Of a stretch of 64,000 bases of DNA, positions 7,758 to 15,240 are shown piece by piece. The notes under the pieces were generated by a model. That model was not told the DNA's origin. It searched no databases and was given only the letters and a program-made list of their open reading frames with translations. The DNA comes from Nocardioides kribbensis (GTDB taxonomy: Bacteria; Actinomycetota; Actinomycetes; Propionibacteriales; Nocardioidaceae), in contig NZ_JADCLL010000001.1 of assembly GCF_015070375.1 (NCBI RefSeq), positions 64,501-128,500 on the forward strand, in the 5' to 3' direction. Position numbers and translations under genes: made by a program. Numbering within the stretch: position 1 is the stretch's first letter; the number at the start of each line of letters is the position of its first letter.

Positions 7758-9410
7758 TCACCTGGTCATGTGCAGCGGGGAGTCGAGGAAGGTGGTGAGC
7801 AGGCGCTGGAAGGCCCACTTCACCAGGCGGTGCTCGCGGGTGATCCGCTCGCCCGGGCGGACGTCGCAGGCCTCGCAGCAGGCCTGCAGCAGCTCGGCGG
7901 TGGAGTGCACGCCGAGCAGCTCCTGGGCGAGGTGGTCGACCAGCAGGTCGAAGCGGATCGAGGCCTTCGGCAGCCACTGCCGAGGCGTGCGGTAGCGCAT
8001 GCCGTCGCGGGGCCACCAGCCCCCGCTCATCGCGTAGTGCAGGCCGAAGGAGGCCACGACCCGCGAGGAGGAGGACCACGAGTCGTTGTCGAGCGGCGCC
8101 CCGTCGGGTCGGGGCCAGGACATGGGCGTGCTGCCGAGATCGGAGCACTGCCAGAGCACGGCGTTGGCGCCCCACGAGTCACCGGCGCGACCCTGCGGCG
8201 GCTCGCTCACCTTCACCCGCAGGGCGCGGTAGGTCGCCACGACGTCCTCACCGGGGTCCCTCACCTTGGCCCCGGCGGAGCCGGCGAAGGCCTCGGAGGC
8301 GACGAGGGCGCGCAGCACGGGCACGATGGCGGTGTCGGAGGCGAGGTAGACCCGGGCCAGCTCGTCGACCAGCGCCTGCGGCGGGTCGTCGCTGACGAAC
8401 TTCACCGCCAGCTTGCGGGCGATCCTGGCCGCGGTCGCCGGGTGGTGGGCGAGGTGGGTGAGGTAGGCACGGGTGACGGCCCGGCCGTCGCGGTCGGCGT
8501 TGGGGTGGCTGAAGTCCATGACGCTGACGGGCCCGACGGCGTGGTGGCGCGGCTCGTAGGAGGCGGCCCAGGTGCGCCACATGTCCACCCACCAGCCGGT
8601 GAGGATGCGCGCGGAGGCCTTGACGTCGTCCTCGTCGTACTGGCCGCGCCCGACGGTGTGGAGCTCGAGGAGCTCGCGGCCGAGGTTCTCGTTGGGGTGC
8701 TCGGCGGTCGAGATGGCGCCGTCGAGGTAGAGCAGCATCGCGGGGTGCACCACGGCGTCCTGCAGCAGCTCGTCGAAGCGACCCAGGGCGTGCCGCCGGA
8801 CGGTGTCGCCGTAGTCGGCGCGCCAGGTGAAGACGGCGTCGCCGTTGACCGGCACGTTGAGGTGGTTCTCCCAGAACTCCGTCATCACCTCGTGCACCTG
8901 ACGGCCGGTGTGCATGCGGCGCAGCAGCAGCCAGCGCTGGTAGTCGTCCATCACCTCCCAGCCGCCCTCGACCTCGCCGACGTGGCGCTGCCACAGCTCC
9001 GAGGGCGTGCGTCCCAGCCCGGGCCACCACGAGGCGAAGGCTCCGGCACCGTCGGTGACCGAGCCGGCGTCGAGCTGCTGCTCGAACCACGCCCGCCCGC
9101 CTCCGGCCCTGCGCACCTGCCGCGCGAGCGCGGGGGTCAGGCCGTAACTGAAGCGCGTGACCAGGTGTCGGTCGCGGGCCCCGAGGAGGGGGGTGTCGCC
9201 GGCGAAGCGCGCCGGGCGGTACGCCGGGGCCGCCTCGGCGCGTCCGGGCGTGGCGAGCACGGTGGCGCCGAGCCCTGCGGCGCCGGCCGCGGTGGCGCCG
9301 GCGCGCAGCACGCTGCGTCGCGAGGTGGCAGCGGTCGTGGTGGCTGTCGTGGTGGCCGTCGTGGTGGCCGTCGTGGTGGACGGTGCGGTGCGGGGGGACG
9401 CGTCGGGCAC
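7758..9410 (-). CDS. Tat-exported DUF1800 protein
   Basis: Predicted 550-aa DUF1800 protein. A long Thr-rich N-terminal region (repeated TTTA) precedes a Tat motif TSRRSVLRAGATAAGAAG and a cleavage site near EAAPAYR. The DUF1800 core includes HLVTRFSYGLTPALARQVR, MTEFWENHLNVP, and the acidic ENLGRELLELHTVG segment. No enzymatic role is established for the family. GTG at 9410 is used as the start, with GGAG 8 nt upstream; a later start would still keep the Tat motif. Followed at once by the DUF1501 gene, so probably one operon. Confidence 0.87.
   Translation of the reverse strand: MPDASPRTAPSTTTATTTATTTATTTAATSRRSVLRAGATAAGAAGLGATVLATPGRAEAAPAYRPARFAGDTPLLGARDRHLVTRFSYGLTPALARQVRRAGGGRAWFEQQLDAGSVTDGAGAFASWWPGLGRTPSELWQRHVGEVEGGWEVMDDYQRWLLLRRMHTGRQVHEVMTEFWENHLNVPVNGDAVFTWRADYGDTVRRHALGRFDELLQDAVVHPAMLLYLDGAISTAEHPNENLGRELLELHTVGRGQYDEDDVKASARILTGWWVDMWRTWAASYEPRHHAVGPVSVMDFSHPNADRDGRAVTRAYLTHLAHHPATAARIARKLAVKFVSDDPPQALVDELARVYLASDTAIVPVLRALVASEAFAGSAGAKVRDPGEDVVATYRALRVKVSEPPQGRAGDSWGANAVLWQCSDLGSTPMSWPRPDGAPLDNDSWSSSSRVVASFGLHYAMSGGWWPRDGMRYRTPRQWLPKASIRFDLLVDHLAQELLGVHSTAELLQACCEACDVRPGERITREHRLVKWAFQRLLTTFLDSPLHMTR
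9334..9381 (-). repeat. Four 12-bp tandem repeats in the DUF1800 N-terminus
   Basis: Four consecutive copies of GTCGTGGTGGCC (plus strand; single changes in copies 1 and 4) encode the Thr-Thr-Thr-Ala repeat before the Tat motif. The unit is a multiple of 3, so copy-number changes would stay in frame. A slippage-prone, probably disordered leader is the simplest reading. Confidence 0.85.
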
Positions 9411-9868
9411 GGGGGTACTCCAGGTCCGAGGGGGGAGGGGCCGAGCCGGCCGACCGGGGAGTCGGGCCGTGGTGCGGGGGGACCAGCCTCATCGGCAGGG
9501 GGGCCGCGGGGCCTGAGGGGTCGGCCGCGGTCGGACGCACAGATACCCGACCTGGGGTACGCCCCTCTCCCCGCACGTGACAGCGCCGCCCGGTCGAGCC
9601 CCATGGCGCCGGGCGGCGCTCGCCCAGGCTAGTGCGGGCCGCCCGGCCCGGGCCGCCCCCGCGTGGGCCGACCGGCCTGGTCACATCGGGCTAGACCGCT
9701 GCGCCGATCGGGGCCGGCCGGACCCGCCTCCCGGCGGAGTCGGTCGCGGGGCGTCGCGGTCGGGGGGCGGCGCGCGACGGCTATGGTGAGGCCGCCGGCT
9801 CACGTGCACCGAGCCGGTCTCCGGGCCCCGCCCGGGTGCCCGTCCGTCACGGAGAAGAGCAGGCCGCA
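9411..9868. other. 458-bp intergenic region between divergent DUF1800 and phosphatidyltransferase genes
   Basis: No convincing gene is seen here. It should hold the promoters of the two divergent units: TAGACC (9692-9697) and TATGGT (9782-9787) are -10-like hexamers facing right. A 12-bp-arm inverted repeat, AGCGCCGCCCGG...CCGGGCGGCGCT with a 15-nt loop, lies at 9582-9620 and could be a hairpin terminator or leader structure. Confidence 0.5.
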
Positions 9869-10597
9869 GTGTCCGACGCCCCGACGCCCGACCACGGCGT
9901 GTGGACGGTCCCCAACCTGCTGAGCGCCGTGCGCCTGGCAGGGGTGCCGGTGTTCCTGTGGCTGGTGCTCGGCCCCGAGGCCGACGGCTGGGCCCTCGCC
10001 CTGCTCATGGTCTCCGGCGTGACCGACTGGCTCGACGGGTGGCTCGCCCGCCGCCTGGGCCAGACCTCGGTGCTGGGGCAGGTGCTCGACCCCGTGGCCG
10101 ACCGGCTCTACATCCTCGCCGTCGTGGTCGGGCTGGCCCTGCGCGACGTCATCCCGTGGTGGATGGCGGTCTCGCTGCCGCTGCGCGACGCGCTCATGTG
10201 GGGCCTGGTGCCGCTGCTGCGCACCCGGGGCTACAGCGCGCTGCCCGTGCACTTCCTGGGCAAGGCCGCCACGTTCAACCTGCTCTACGCCTTCCCGCTG
10301 CTGCTGCTCGGCGACGGGGACGGCACCGTGGCGACGCTGGCCGAGGTCTTCGGCTGGGCCTTCGCGGTCTGGGGCATCGGTCTCTACTGGTGGGCCGGCG
10401 TCCTCTACGCCTGGCAGGTCCGGCGGCTGCTCGCCACCACGGAGCCGCGTCCGCGTCGTCGGCCGCGACCGGCTCGAGCCCCCGGTCCGCGGAGCACGGG
10501 CACGGCCGGGGCAGCCACGACCGGGGCCTCCTCCGGGACGACGCCCGGGACGACGCCCGGGACCACTGCCGAGTCGGACCGGGTGAGCGGTGGCTAG
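9869..10597 (+). CDS. CDP-alcohol phosphatidyltransferase family membrane protein
   Basis: Predicted 242-aa integral membrane enzyme of phospholipid synthesis. It has the complete CDP-alcohol motif D-x2-DG-x2-AR-x8-G-x3-D-x3-D (TDWLDGWLARR...GQVLDPVADR) and about five to six hydrophobic helices. The family transfers a phosphatidyl group from CDP-diacylglycerol to an alcohol such as glycerol-3-phosphate; PgsA-like or cardiolipin-synthase-like activity is likely, but the acceptor is not determined. The C-terminal ~45 residues are a Pro/Thr/Arg-rich tail with repeated TTPG. GTG 9869 is preferred over in-frame GTG 9836 because GGAGAAGAG lies upstream. Its stop overlaps the start of the first DUF881 gene. 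Confidence 0.85.
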   Translation: MSDAPTPDHGVWTVPNLLSAVRLAGVPVFLWLVLGPEADGWALALLMVSGVTDWLDGWLARRLGQTSVLGQVLDPVADRLYILAVVVGLALRDVIPWWMAVSLPLRDALMWGLVPLLRTRGYSALPVHFLGKAATFNLLYAFPLLLLGDGDGTVATLAEVFGWAFAVWGIGLYWWAGVLYAWQVRRLLATTEPRPRRRPRPARAPGPRSTGTAGAATTGASSGTTPGTTPGTTAESDRVSGG

Positions 10598-11525
10598 CCG
10601 GGAGCGTCCCCCGGCCCCGACGACCCCGGAGGAGCCGCGGCGCCCCGAGCAGCTCCCGGCCCGGGTCACGATGCCGTTGCTGACGCTCATCACCCAGCAG
10701 TCGCTCGACGAGGACTACCTCCACGTCGCGGAGCGTCGCGCCGAGCAGCGTCGCGCCGCCTCGCTCGGCGCGGAGCCCGAGACTCCGCCGACGCGCCGGG
10801 GCGGAGGCCACCGCACGGCGGCGGTGGTGGTCGCGGTCTTCGGGATCATGGTGGCCACCGCGGCCCTGCAGACCTCGCGCAACGCCGACGTCGACCAGGC
10901 CGGCCGCAGCACGCTCATCGACCAGGTGCTCACGGCGCGGGCCGGCATCGCCGACCAGCAGGAGCGCATCAGCCGCCTCGGCGACCGGATCGCGGCCGCC
11001 GAGGCGACCACGGCCGCGCTGCGCGCCGACCGGGTCACGGAGGAGGCGCGCGAGCGCCGTCTGGCCGCTCGCACCGGCTACGGAGCGGTCGAGGGCGAGG
11101 GCGTCCGCATCACGGTGTCCGACCCCGCGACCGGCGGGGTGCTGGTGGAGGACCGCGACCTGCGCCTGCTGGTCAACGGCCTGTGGCAGGCGGGCGCCGA
11201 GGCGGTGTCGATCAACGGCAACCGGCTGACCGTGCTGTCGTCGATCCTGCTGTCGGGCACGACGGTGGCCATCGAGGGACGTGACCTGCGCCCGCCTTAC
11301 GTCGTCTCCGCCATCGGTGACAGCCGCACGCTGCAGGCCGATCTGGCCGAGACCGCGTCGGGCGCGCTCTTCGCGCAGGTGGCCGCCCAGTACGGCTTCG
11401 GCGTCGAGAGGCAGAATGTCTCCTCGATGACCCTCCCGGCCGCGCGTCCCCGCCCCCTGCGCAGCGTCGAGGAGCTCGTCGTGACCCCGCCCGGCCCACC
11501 CAGGGGAGAGGAGAACGTGTCGTGA
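10590..11525 (+). CDS. DUF881 membrane-anchored protein (first copy)
   Basis: Predicted 311-aa protein. After ~75 cytoplasmic residues there is one transmembrane helix (TAAVVVAVFGIMVATAALQ), then a coiled-coil stretch (DQQERISRLGDRIAAAEATT) and the DUF881 domain with VEGEGVRITVSDP, GLWQAGAEAVSINGNRL and PPYVVSAIGD. DUF881 is of unknown function and extracytoplasmic; in actinobacteria pairs of DUF881 genes flank the small basic protein gene near division and cell-wall loci. The GTG start overlaps the preceding stop, and its own TGA overlaps the sbp start (GTGA), so translation is coupled. Confidence 0.87.
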   Translation: MASRERPPAPTTPEEPRRPEQLPARVTMPLLTLITQQSLDEDYLHVAERRAEQRRAASLGAEPETPPTRRGGGHRTAAVVVAVFGIMVATAALQTSRNADVDQAGRSTLIDQVLTARAGIADQQERISRLGDRIAAAEATTAALRADRVTEEARERRLAARTGYGAVEGEGVRITVSDPATGGVLVEDRDLRLLVNGLWQAGAEAVSINGNRLTVLSSILLSGTTVAIEGRDLRPPYVVSAIGDSRTLQADLAETASGALFAQVAAQYGFGVERQNVSSMTLPAARPRPLRSVEELVVTPPGPPRGEENVS

Positions 11526-11854
11526 TCGCAGCGCTCGGACTGCTGGTCGGCATCGTGCTCGGCCTCGCCTTCCAGCCCGACGTGCCCCTGTCGCTGGAGC
11601 CCTACCTGCCCATCGCGGTGGTCGCCGCGCTCGACGCCGTCTTCGGGGGCCTGCGGGCCTACCTCGACGGGATCTTCGACGACAAGGTCTTCGTGGTCTC
11701 CTTCGTCTCCAACGTCGTCATCGCCGCCGCGATCGTCTACCTCGGCGACAAGCTCGGGGTCGGGGGACAGCTGTCCACGGGTGTGATCGTGGTCCTCGGC
11801 ATCCGGATCTTCTCCAACGTCGCGGCGATCCGCCGCCACCTCTTCCATGCCTGA
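11522..11854 (+). CDS. sbp: Small basic protein family (DUF1290) membrane protein
   Basis: Predicted 110-aa protein with three hydrophobic segments (IAALGLLVGIVLGLAF; YLPIAVVAALDAVFGGLRAYL; FVVSFVSNVVIAAAIVYLGDKLGVG) and the conserved end GIRIFSNVAAIRRHLF. It belongs to the small basic protein/DUF1290 family, which in Gram-positive genomes lies next to ftsZ-type or DUF881 genes; function unknown, membrane-located. It is sandwiched with overlapping ends between two DUF881 genes (GTGA upstream, ATGCCTGA downstream), so all three are probably made together and may form one complex. Confidence 0.9.
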   Translation: MIAALGLLVGIVLGLAFQPDVPLSLEPYLPIAVVAALDAVFGGLRAYLDGIFDDKVFVVSFVSNVVIAAAIVYLGDKLGVGGQLSTGVIVVLGIRIFSNVAAIRRHLFHA

Positions 11855-12674
11855 GCCCACGCCGCAGGCCCCGGGGCAGCCGCGGGCCCCGCGACCGCCG
11901 GAGGAGCCGCAGGCGCCCCCGACCGCGCAGCGGCCCGCGCGACAGCGGCCGGCCGAGCCGGGCCGCGACCGTCTCGTGCGCGCGCTGCTCAAGCCCACGC
12001 GCGGCCAGGCCGTCGTGGCGGTGCTGCTGGCCCTCGTGGGCTTCGCCGGCGTGACCCAGGTGCGCAGCAACGAGGTCGACGACTCGTTCGCGGGCTACCG
12101 GGAGCAGGACCTCATCGACGTGCTCAGCGGCCTCGCGGGCGCCTCGCAACGGGCGCAGTCGGAGATCACCCGGCTCGAGCGGACCCGCGACGACCTCGCC
12201 TCCGACACCTCCGCGGAGGCCGCGGCGCTGGCGCAGGCGCGCAGCGAGGCCGACACCCTGAGCATCCTGGCCGGCACCGTCCCCGTGACCGGGCCGGGCG
12301 TGCGGATCACCCTCAGCGAGGTCACCGGGACGGTCGGTGCGCAGGCCCTGGTCGCGATGGTCCAGGACCTCCGCACGGCCGACGCCGAGGCGATGCAGCT
12401 CAACGGACGGGTCCGGCTGGTCGCGCAGAGCTCGTTCGCCGACGCGACCGGGGGCATCGTGGTCGACGGGGAGCTCCTGGAGGCGCCCTACGTGCTCGAC
12501 GTCATCGGCGCGCCGGCCACGCTGTCGGGCGCCGTCGACTTCTTCTCCGGCCCCCGGCTCCAGCTCGAGGAGTCGGGGATCGAGGTCGAGGTCACCGAGC
12601 TGACCTCCCTCGACATCGAGAGCGTCGCCGAGAGCACCCAGCCTGAGTACGCCGCCCCCGCGGACGGGCAGTAG
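11847..12674 (+). CDS. DUF881 membrane-anchored protein (second copy)
   Basis: Predicted 275-aa DUF881 protein. A Pro/Ala/Arg-rich cytoplasmic N-terminus (~45 residues) leads to one membrane helix (QAVVAVLLALVGFAGVTQV), a predicted coiled coil (GASQRAQSEITRLERTRDD), and the extracytoplasmic domain with TGPGVRITLSEV, VQDLRTADAEAMQLNGRVRL and EAPYVLDVIG. It is a paralogue of the protein encoded two genes upstream, with the same topology but diverged sequence. The ATG overlaps the sbp stop. The TAG stop (12672-12674) is also the start of a -10-like hexamer for gcvH. Confidence 0.87.
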   Translation: MPEPTPQAPGQPRAPRPPEEPQAPPTAQRPARQRPAEPGRDRLVRALLKPTRGQAVVAVLLALVGFAGVTQVRSNEVDDSFAGYREQDLIDVLSGLAGASQRAQSEITRLERTRDDLASDTSAEAAALAQARSEADTLSILAGTVPVTGPGVRITLSEVTGTVGAQALVAMVQDLRTADAEAMQLNGRVRLVAQSSFADATGGIVVDGELLEAPYVLDVIGAPATLSGAVDFFSGPRLQLEESGIEVEVTELTSLDIESVAESTQPEYAAPADGQ

Positions 12675-12677
12675 CCT
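12672..12677 (+). promoter_or_regulatory. Probable -10 element of gcvH
   Basis: TAGCCT overlaps the stop codon of the second DUF881 gene. Transcription from here would start near 12684 and give gcvH a short leader carrying its CGGAGGAGAG ribosome-binding site. gcvH can therefore be expressed apart from the upstream operon. Confidence 0.5.
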
Positions 12678-12704
12678 TCCGTGACCCCGACCGGAGGAGA
12701 GACC

Positions 12705-13091
12705 GTGTACCCCGACGACCTGCTGTACACCGCCGAGCACGAGTGGCTGCGCCAGCCCGGTGAGCACGACGGCTCCGTCCGCATCGGCATCACCCACTTC
12801 GCCCAGGACGCCCTCGGCGACATCGTCTACGTCTCGCTGCCCGAGGTGGGCGACACCCTGGAGGCCGGCACGACGTGCGGCGAGCTGGAGTCGACGAAGT
12901 CGGTCAGCGACATCTACGCGCCGGTGACCGGCGAGGTGGTCGCGCGCAACGAGCAGCTCGACGCGACCCCCGAGCTGGTCAACAACGACCCCTACTCCGG
13001 TGGCTGGCTCTTCGAGGTCGTGCCCAGCGACCCCGCCCAGCTCGACGCCCTCATGGACGCCACCGCCTACACCGGCACCCTCGAGGGCTGA
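12705..13091 (+). CDS. gcvH: Glycine cleavage system H protein
   Basis: Predicted 128-aa lipoyl carrier of the glycine cleavage complex, which shuttles the aminomethyl group from GcvP to GcvT and Lpd. The lipoylated Lys is K65 in ELESTKSVSDIYAP; other family marks are YTAEHEWLR, GITHFAQDALGDIVYVSLP and NNDPYSGGWLF. Length is normal. GTG 12705 is chosen because CGGAGGAGAG is correctly spaced; an upstream in-frame GTG at 12681 would add 8 atypical residues. gcvP lies 3 kb downstream, while gcvT and lipoate genes are not in the window. The position before the FHA gene follows the usual actinobacterial order. Confidence 0.95.
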   Translation: MYPDDLLYTAEHEWLRQPGEHDGSVRIGITHFAQDALGDIVYVSLPEVGDTLEAGTTCGELESTKSVSDIYAPVTGEVVARNEQLDATPELVNNDPYSGGWLFEVVPSDPAQLDALMDATAYTGTLEG

Positions 13092-13142
13092 GCGGCCCCC
13101 ACCGGGCACGTGGAGCGGGAGCGGCCGGGCTCGGCCTGCTGG

Positions 13143-13148
13143 TAGGTT
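13143..13148 (+). promoter_or_regulatory. Probable -10 element of the FHA-MerR operon
   Basis: TAGGTT lies 101 bp before the FHA start. The predicted start point (about 13155) puts the ACCCTCA-N9-TGAGGGT dyad at roughly +7 to +30, a position suited to repression. Confidence 0.5.
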
Positions 13149-13161
13149 CGGGCCGACACTC

Positions 13162-13184
13162 ACCCTCAGGCCAGCCTTGAGGGT
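13162..13184. promoter_or_regulatory. Inverted-repeat operator, copy 1 (ACCCTCA-N9-TGAGGGT)
   Basis: Perfect 7-bp arms separated by 9 bp, downstream of the -10 of the FHA-MerR operon. The same arms and spacing recur at 15068-15090 before the second MerR gene. Probable binding site for one of the two MerR-type regulators coded nearby, allowing autoregulation. Confidence 0.7.
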
Positions 13185-13249
13185 TCGGGTGTCCGTCCGA
13201 CCCCGCGCCCCACCCGCTCGACCACAGCCCAGCAGCTGGAGGAGAAGAG

Positions 13250-13780
13250 ATGCCTTTCTGCACAGCCTGCGGTCGGCAGAACCCCGACGACGCACGGTTC
13301 TGCTCCCAGTGCGGCACGCGTCTGGTGACGCCGGCCGACGTGCCCGCCCCGGCCTCCGCCGAGCCGCTCGGGGAGTCCACCGCGACGATCCAGATCGGTC
13401 TGGGCGACGCCAAGGTCGAGACCTCCGACCGGCAGCTCAACCCCGTCGACGCCGCCGCCGTCGACGCCCTGCCGACCGGTCACGCCCTGCTCGTGGTCCA
13501 GCGCGGCCCGGGCTCGGGCAGCCGCTTCCTGCTCGACAGCGACGTCGTCTACGCCGGGCGCCACCCCGAGAGCGAGATCTTCCTCGACGACGTGACGGTG
13601 TCGCGCAAGCACGCGGAGTTCAACCGCGAGGGCGCGTCCTTCACCGTGAGCGACGTCGGCAGCCTCAACGGCACCTACGTCAACCGCGACCGCATCGACC
13701 ACGTGCTGCTCAAGGACGGCGACGAGGTGCAGATCGGCAAGTACCGCCTGGTGTTCTTCTCCGGTCACGAGGGCAGCTGA
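13250..13780 (+). CDS. garA: FHA-domain regulator (GarA/OdhI type) with N-terminal zinc ribbon
   Basis: Predicted 176-aa protein. Residues 4-21 form a zinc ribbon (Cys 4, 7, 18, 21), and residues ~78-172 form an FHA domain with phosphothreonine-binding marks R104 (YAGRHPE), S119 and H121 (TVSRKHAEF) and N140-G141 (SLNGTYVN). GarA/OdhI inhibits 2-oxoglutarate dehydrogenase and controls glutamate metabolism; phosphorylation of an N-terminal Thr by Ser/Thr kinases switches it off by intramolecular FHA binding. The equivalent acceptor here would be in GESTATIQIG (T44/T46). Synteny with gcvH and MerR supports the call. Mycobacterial GarA lacks the zinc ribbon as far as I recall. GGAGGAGAAG precedes the ATG. 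Confidence 0.88.
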   Translation: MPFCTACGRQNPDDARFCSQCGTRLVTPADVPAPASAEPLGESTATIQIGLGDAKVETSDRQLNPVDAAAVDALPTGHALLVVQRGPGSGSRFLLDSDVVYAGRHPESEIFLDDVTVSRKHAEFNREGASFTVSDVGSLNGTYVNRDRIDHVLLKDGDEVQIGKYRLVFFSGHEGS

Positions 13781-13783
13781 CGC

Positions 13784-14527
13784 GTGGCCTCCACCGGCAG
13801 CCCGGCACCCAGCGGGGGGCACCGGGCGCGGATGAACATCGGGGAGGTCCTCGAGCGGCTGCGCGCCGACTTCCCGAGCGTCACGATCCCCAAGATCCGA
13901 TTCCTCGAGGACAAGGGGCTCATCAAGCCCGAGCGCACGCCCGCGGGCTACCGGAAGTTCTCCCACGACGACGTCGAGCGACTGCGCTACGTGCTGCGGA
14001 TGCAGCGCGACCACTACCTCCCGCTGAAGGTGATCGGCGAGCACCTCGACGCGATCGACCGCGGCCTGGAGCCGCCGCCGATCGACACCGTGGTGCCGAC
14101 GGTGCCCACGGTCGCGCTGGCCCCCGACGGCCTGCCCAGCCCCGAGTCCTTCCGCCGCCAGGACAACCTGCGGCTGTCGCGGCGCGAGCTGCTGAAGGTC
14201 GCCGAGATCTCCGAGGAGCTGCTGGGCCAGCTCGAGCAGTTCGGGCTGATCGTGGCGCGCACGGGCACGGGCCTCTACGACACCGACGCCCTCGTGCTCG
14301 CCCGCACGGCGCGCGAGCTGGCCGACTTCGGCTTCGAGCCGCGGCACCTGCGCGCCTTCAAGACCGCCGCGGACCGCGAGGTGGGCCTGGTCGAGCAGGT
14401 CGTCGCGCCGCTGCAGCGCGGTCGCGACGCCGCGGCCTCGGCCCGGGCCGAGCACGCCGCCAGCGAGATCGCCGCGCTCTCGGTGCGCCTGCACGCCACC
14501 CTGGTCAAGGCCGGCCTGTCGCGCTGA
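13784..14527 (+). CDS. ftsR: MerR-family regulator (FtsR-like)
   Basis: Predicted 247-aa regulator with an N-terminal MerR winged helix (MNIGEVLERLRADFP, IRFLEDKGLIKPERTPAGYRKF, DDVERLRYVLRMQR) and a C-terminal region that lacks the metal-binding cysteines of classical MerR proteins. Its location straight after the FHA gene matches FtsR of Corynebacterium (activator of ftsZ) and Rv1828 of Mycobacterium. The GTG start lies 3 nt after the FHA stop, so the genes are co-transcribed. The dyad at 13162-13184 is a candidate autoregulatory site. Met17 is an alternative start. Confidence 0.88.
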   Translation: MASTGSPAPSGGHRARMNIGEVLERLRADFPSVTIPKIRFLEDKGLIKPERTPAGYRKFSHDDVERLRYVLRMQRDHYLPLKVIGEHLDAIDRGLEPPPIDTVVPTVPTVALAPDGLPSPESFRRQDNLRLSRRELLKVAEISEELLGQLEQFGLIVARTGTGLYDTDALVLARTARELADFGFEPRHLRAFKTAADREVGLVEQVVAPLQRGRDAAASARAEHAASEIAALSVRLHATLVKAGLSR

Positions 14528-14571
14528 CCGGGCCGTCGGCGGCGCCCACCACCCCGGAGTAGGGTGAGGAC

Positions 14572-15051
14572 GTGCGCGAAGTCGATGTCATGGGAGTCCG
14601 GGTCGAGATGCCCTCGAACCAGCCGATCGTGCTGCTGCGCGAGATCACGGGGGAGCGGTACCTCCCCATCTGGATCGGGGCGGTCGAGGCCACGGCCATC
14701 GCCTTCGCCCAGCAGGGGGTCGTGCCGCCCCGACCGCTGACCCACGACCTGCTCAAGGACGTGCTGGAGGCCACCGGCGACGAGCTGACCGAGGTGCGCA
14801 TCACCGACGTCAAGGACGGCGTCTTCTTCGCCACCCTGGTGCTCGGCAGCGGCGCGGAGGTCAGTGCCCGGCCCTCCGACTCCATCGCGCTGGCCCTGCG
14901 CACCGGCACCCGCATCGTCTGCGCCGAGGAGGTCCTCGACGAGGCGGGCCTGGCCGTGCCGGCCGAGCAGGAGGACGAGGTGGAGAAGTTCCGCGAGTTC
15001 CTCGACCACGTCACCCCCGAGGACTTCGAGGCGGGCCAGGAGCCGACGTAG
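14572..15051 (+). CDS. Bifunctional nuclease family (DUF151) protein
   Basis: Predicted 159-aa DUF151 protein: REVDVMGVRVEMPSNQPIVL at the start, LPIWIGAVEATAIAFAQQG, RPLTHDLL and RPSDSIALALRTGTRI. Some plant and bacterial members show both RNase and DNase activity; in actinobacteria the gene is fixed between the two MerR genes, with unknown function. TAGGGT (14560-14565) ends 6 nt before the GTG, so the transcript is probably leaderless and independent of the FHA-MerR operon. Confidence 0.9.
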   Translation: MREVDVMGVRVEMPSNQPIVLLREITGERYLPIWIGAVEATAIAFAQQGVVPPRPLTHDLLKDVLEATGDELTEVRITDVKDGVFFATLVLGSGAEVSARPSDSIALALRTGTRIVCAEEVLDEAGLAVPAEQEDEVEKFREFLDHVTPEDFEAGQEPT

Positions 15052-15061
15052 GACCGGCCAG

Positions 15062-15090
15062 ACCCTCACCCTCAAGCAGAGGATGAGGGT
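15062..15090. promoter_or_regulatory. Inverted-repeat operator, copy 2, with an extra half-site
   Basis: ACCCTCA occurs twice in tandem (15062-15068 and 15068-15074), and the second copy pairs with TGAGGGT at 15084-15090 with a 9-bp spacer, exactly as at 13162-13184. It lies upstream of the -35 of the second MerR gene, so an activating or looping role is possible here, unlike copy 1. Confidence 0.7.
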
Positions 15091-15114
15091 TGAGGACACG
15101 CGGGCCCGAGGTCT

Positions 15115-15143
15115 TTGACGGGCCCACGCGGCGGGCCTACCTT
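15115..15143 (+). promoter_or_regulatory. Sigma-70 type promoter of the second MerR gene
   Basis: TTGACG (15115-15120) and TACCTT (15138-15143) are separated by an ideal 17 bp. The resulting ~90-nt leader contains GTAACTCCACCGGTG and CCCCGGTGTTAC, a loose inverted repeat that could be a further binding site or RNA structure. Confidence 0.65.
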
Positions 15144-15240
15144 GAACTGTCTCTGTTGTAACTCCACCGGTGTCGTTGCTCCGCAGCTCACCACCTTCCC
15201 CGGTGTTACGCGCTAACGGAGTAGACCCACGGAGGACCGT

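Noticed and set aside
9334..9381. Tandem repeats as a possible CRISPR array
   Set aside because: Units are 12 bp and contiguous with no spacers, and lie in frame inside a coding region.
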